A DNA stretch of 64,000 bases from Pagrus major (lineage: Eukaryota; Chordata; Actinopteri; Spariformes; Sparidae), in contig NC_133235.1 in the NCBI RefSeq assembly GCF_040436345.1, positions 17,322,660 through 17,386,659 on the forward strand. The letters run 5' to 3'. Both the position numbers and the translations under genes were made by a program. Every line of letters begins with the position of its first letter. Position 1 is the stretch's first letter. The notes under the pieces were generated by a model. That model saw only the letters and a program-made list of their open reading frames with translations. It did not search any database and had not been told where the DNA came from. This document shows, one piece after another, positions 49,440-64,000 of this stretch.

Positions 49440-51004
49440 GTTAAAAATCACTTTTATTCAATTAAAAGTTATTACAGTTTTTATAATCACATACATACTG
49501 TGCAATATTACATGTTACAACGTTGATATGTTGATAAATAAGGCGCTGTCACTCTGTACATGTCCAGTACGCTCTGGAATATACAGTGCATACATTATGT
49601 GCCAAATAAACCTGATTAGTGTTAGACAATTATACGGACGCAACATTTTTAAGGCGTTTTTTAACAAAATGTCCTCCAACTGGATCATAAGACATGAATG
49701 AAGAGTGAAAAAACTAATCTGCGGAAGAAAATAGATCCAATGGTTGATTCAAAAATGAGGGAAAAAGTTGGAAGCTTACGTCGCATGTGCATCAGTGGTA
49801 GTGTGAAAAAGCAAAGAGGACAAAGCGAAGTGTAACAGCACCAGTATAAACAATGTAGGTTTACACTATTTCCATTTTATAGAGGCTTTTAGTTGTATGG
49901 GAGTGCAAGTTGTTTGGGCGTTGCAACAAGCCAATCGATGAGAAAACCATTTGACAAACACAAGCTGCTGACATCAGAGGGATCGTGCAACAGCACTCCA
50001 GGTGGACTGATGTTTGTTCATAAGTAAGGAAGACCTCAGTGATTATCGCTAGCATCTTAACTACTGTAAATACGAGAGGCAACTCATGACTCAGGGTGAA
50101 ATCATATTTAACCAAAGCTGTGTTAGGACTAGAAAGCCTCCCAAAACAGAATATTTTTTTTACTGTTGAGGGTTTGATTATATTCAAAACTTTAAGGCCA
50201 TAAAAAGTCCACATGCAGGCATAAATGGCGAGAAACACTTGTAACATTTAAAATAAAAAACTGAAATCATGCCACTGATGATCTGATCATTAAGCTCCAG
50301 TCCTTTAAGACAGAATTGTTTTTTTAAAGATGGACTCCGCTTTTCAAAGACTTCATCATCTAACAATATTTACAGTACATGAAGGAGTTGCTTCAAGAAA
50401 AAAACATTTGAAATTGGACAAACTCAATCATAAGCCAACAGAACTGTTGGCGTGTATGATCTGACTTTCAATTGGGAAGTTTTTCTGAGTAATTAAAGGT
50501 TATATAAAACAGTTTACACAGTGCATTTTACAAGTACTTCATACACCACAGATTCATTGCTTGTGTATATAAATAAAACAGTAAAATATTCTTAAAAGGT
50601 TATTTTTTTCGTGCAACAGGAAGGCTTTGGGGTAAGTCAGGGTGATTAGCCATAACAACATATGGAGCTAGATATAGGTTGTAGTTGAGTACCCTGCTGG
50701 TTGGGGTTGCGTTAAATCGCTATGTTTTTGCAGGATGAAGCCAGGCTTAAATCAAGTGGCTCCGTATTGTCCCTGATTATAGTTGCCATGTAGTTTGGGA
50801 GCAATGAACCTAAACTGGTTGCTAAATGTGGAGTCATTTGACATGAGTCCAGTCATTGCTGGAGAATCGCTGGTCTCACACAAATTGGTAACAGGGGCTG
50901 CTAGTCATGTCGGGCCAGTGTCGGTGCTGTTGTCATGAGCCTGTGGACAGGGAGCACTGTATGGCACAAGGAGGAGGACTAAAACTGTGGTGGGTCATGC
51001 CTGG
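49440..51004 (-). other. eps15l1: eps15l1 3' untranslated region (predicted)
   Basis: On the minus strand the coding region ends with TGA at 51,007-51,005. The best poly(A) signal is AATAAA at 49,458-49,453 (TTTATT on the + strand), which would give a 3' UTR of about 1.55 kb ending near 49,435. The region is AT-rich with no long open frame except a 128-codon chance frame at 49,861-50,247. An earlier poly(A) site cannot be excluded. Confidence 0.45.
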
Positions 51005-63845
<12,841 letters not shown>

Positions 63846-64000
63846 CTAGAATGAACAAAAGATGACATTTTTGTGATTTTAGATGAGGGAGACAAAATCT
63901 GCTTAAACCTTGAGTATATTTTTTCAATAACAGGTGGTATTTATGTATTATACTCGTTAAAAAATAAAAATGAACTGCAAGTGGTGATCAAGGAATCAAA
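63846..64000 (-). other. eps15l1: eps15l1 intron, continuing past the window end
   Basis: The acceptor TCTAG precedes the first coding exon in the window. The sequence above it is intronic. The exons for EH1, EH2 and the N-terminus must lie upstream of this gene segment, beyond base 64,000. Confidence 0.8.

Overview
The window is vertebrate nuclear DNA, most probably from a ray-finned (teleost, percomorph-like) fish. Genes are split by GT-AG introns, coding density is very low, CA/TG microsatellites are frequent, and many short interspersed repeats belong to families I recognise from teleost genomes. The species cannot be named from the sequence.

Layout: positions 1 to about 45,300 are a gene-free flank about 45 kb long. 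It holds decayed transposons (TTAA-flanked MITEs, a nested hAT-type element, a fossil Tc1/mariner transposase, other inverted-repeat families), microsatellites, and two isolated sequences that look like RNA polymerase II core promoters (about 29.1 kb and 38.8 kb) with no recognisable gene behind them. I found no coding exon in this part. Positions 45,302-47,885 hold a complete three-exon Kruppel-like factor gene, klf2 (+ strand, 385 residues). Positions 47,886-49,430 are a short spacer with one repeat. From about 49,440 to the end of the window the minus strand carries the 3' part of eps15l1. I traced fourteen constitutive coding exons with continuous reading phase (577 residues: third EH domain, coiled coil, DPF region, proline-rich stretch, C-terminal ubiquitin-interacting motifs), plus one in-frame 21-codon candidate cassette exon. 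The gene's 5' end, with the first two EH domains, lies beyond base 64,000.

The two genes are convergent. From general knowledge, KLF2 and EPS15L1 are also tail-to-tail neighbours on human chromosome 19, so this is a conserved pair and supports both names. Their functions are separate: klf2 encodes a nuclear zinc-finger transcription factor, and eps15l1 encodes a clathrin-coated-pit endocytic adaptor.

I found no new gene system. The observations most worth checking are the cassette exon and a 17-nt micro-exon candidate in eps15l1 (the latter would remove the ubiquitin-binding tail), a long TG repeat directly beside an eps15l1 splice donor, the two orphan promoter-like sites upstream of klf2, and a cleanly dated nested hAT insertion.
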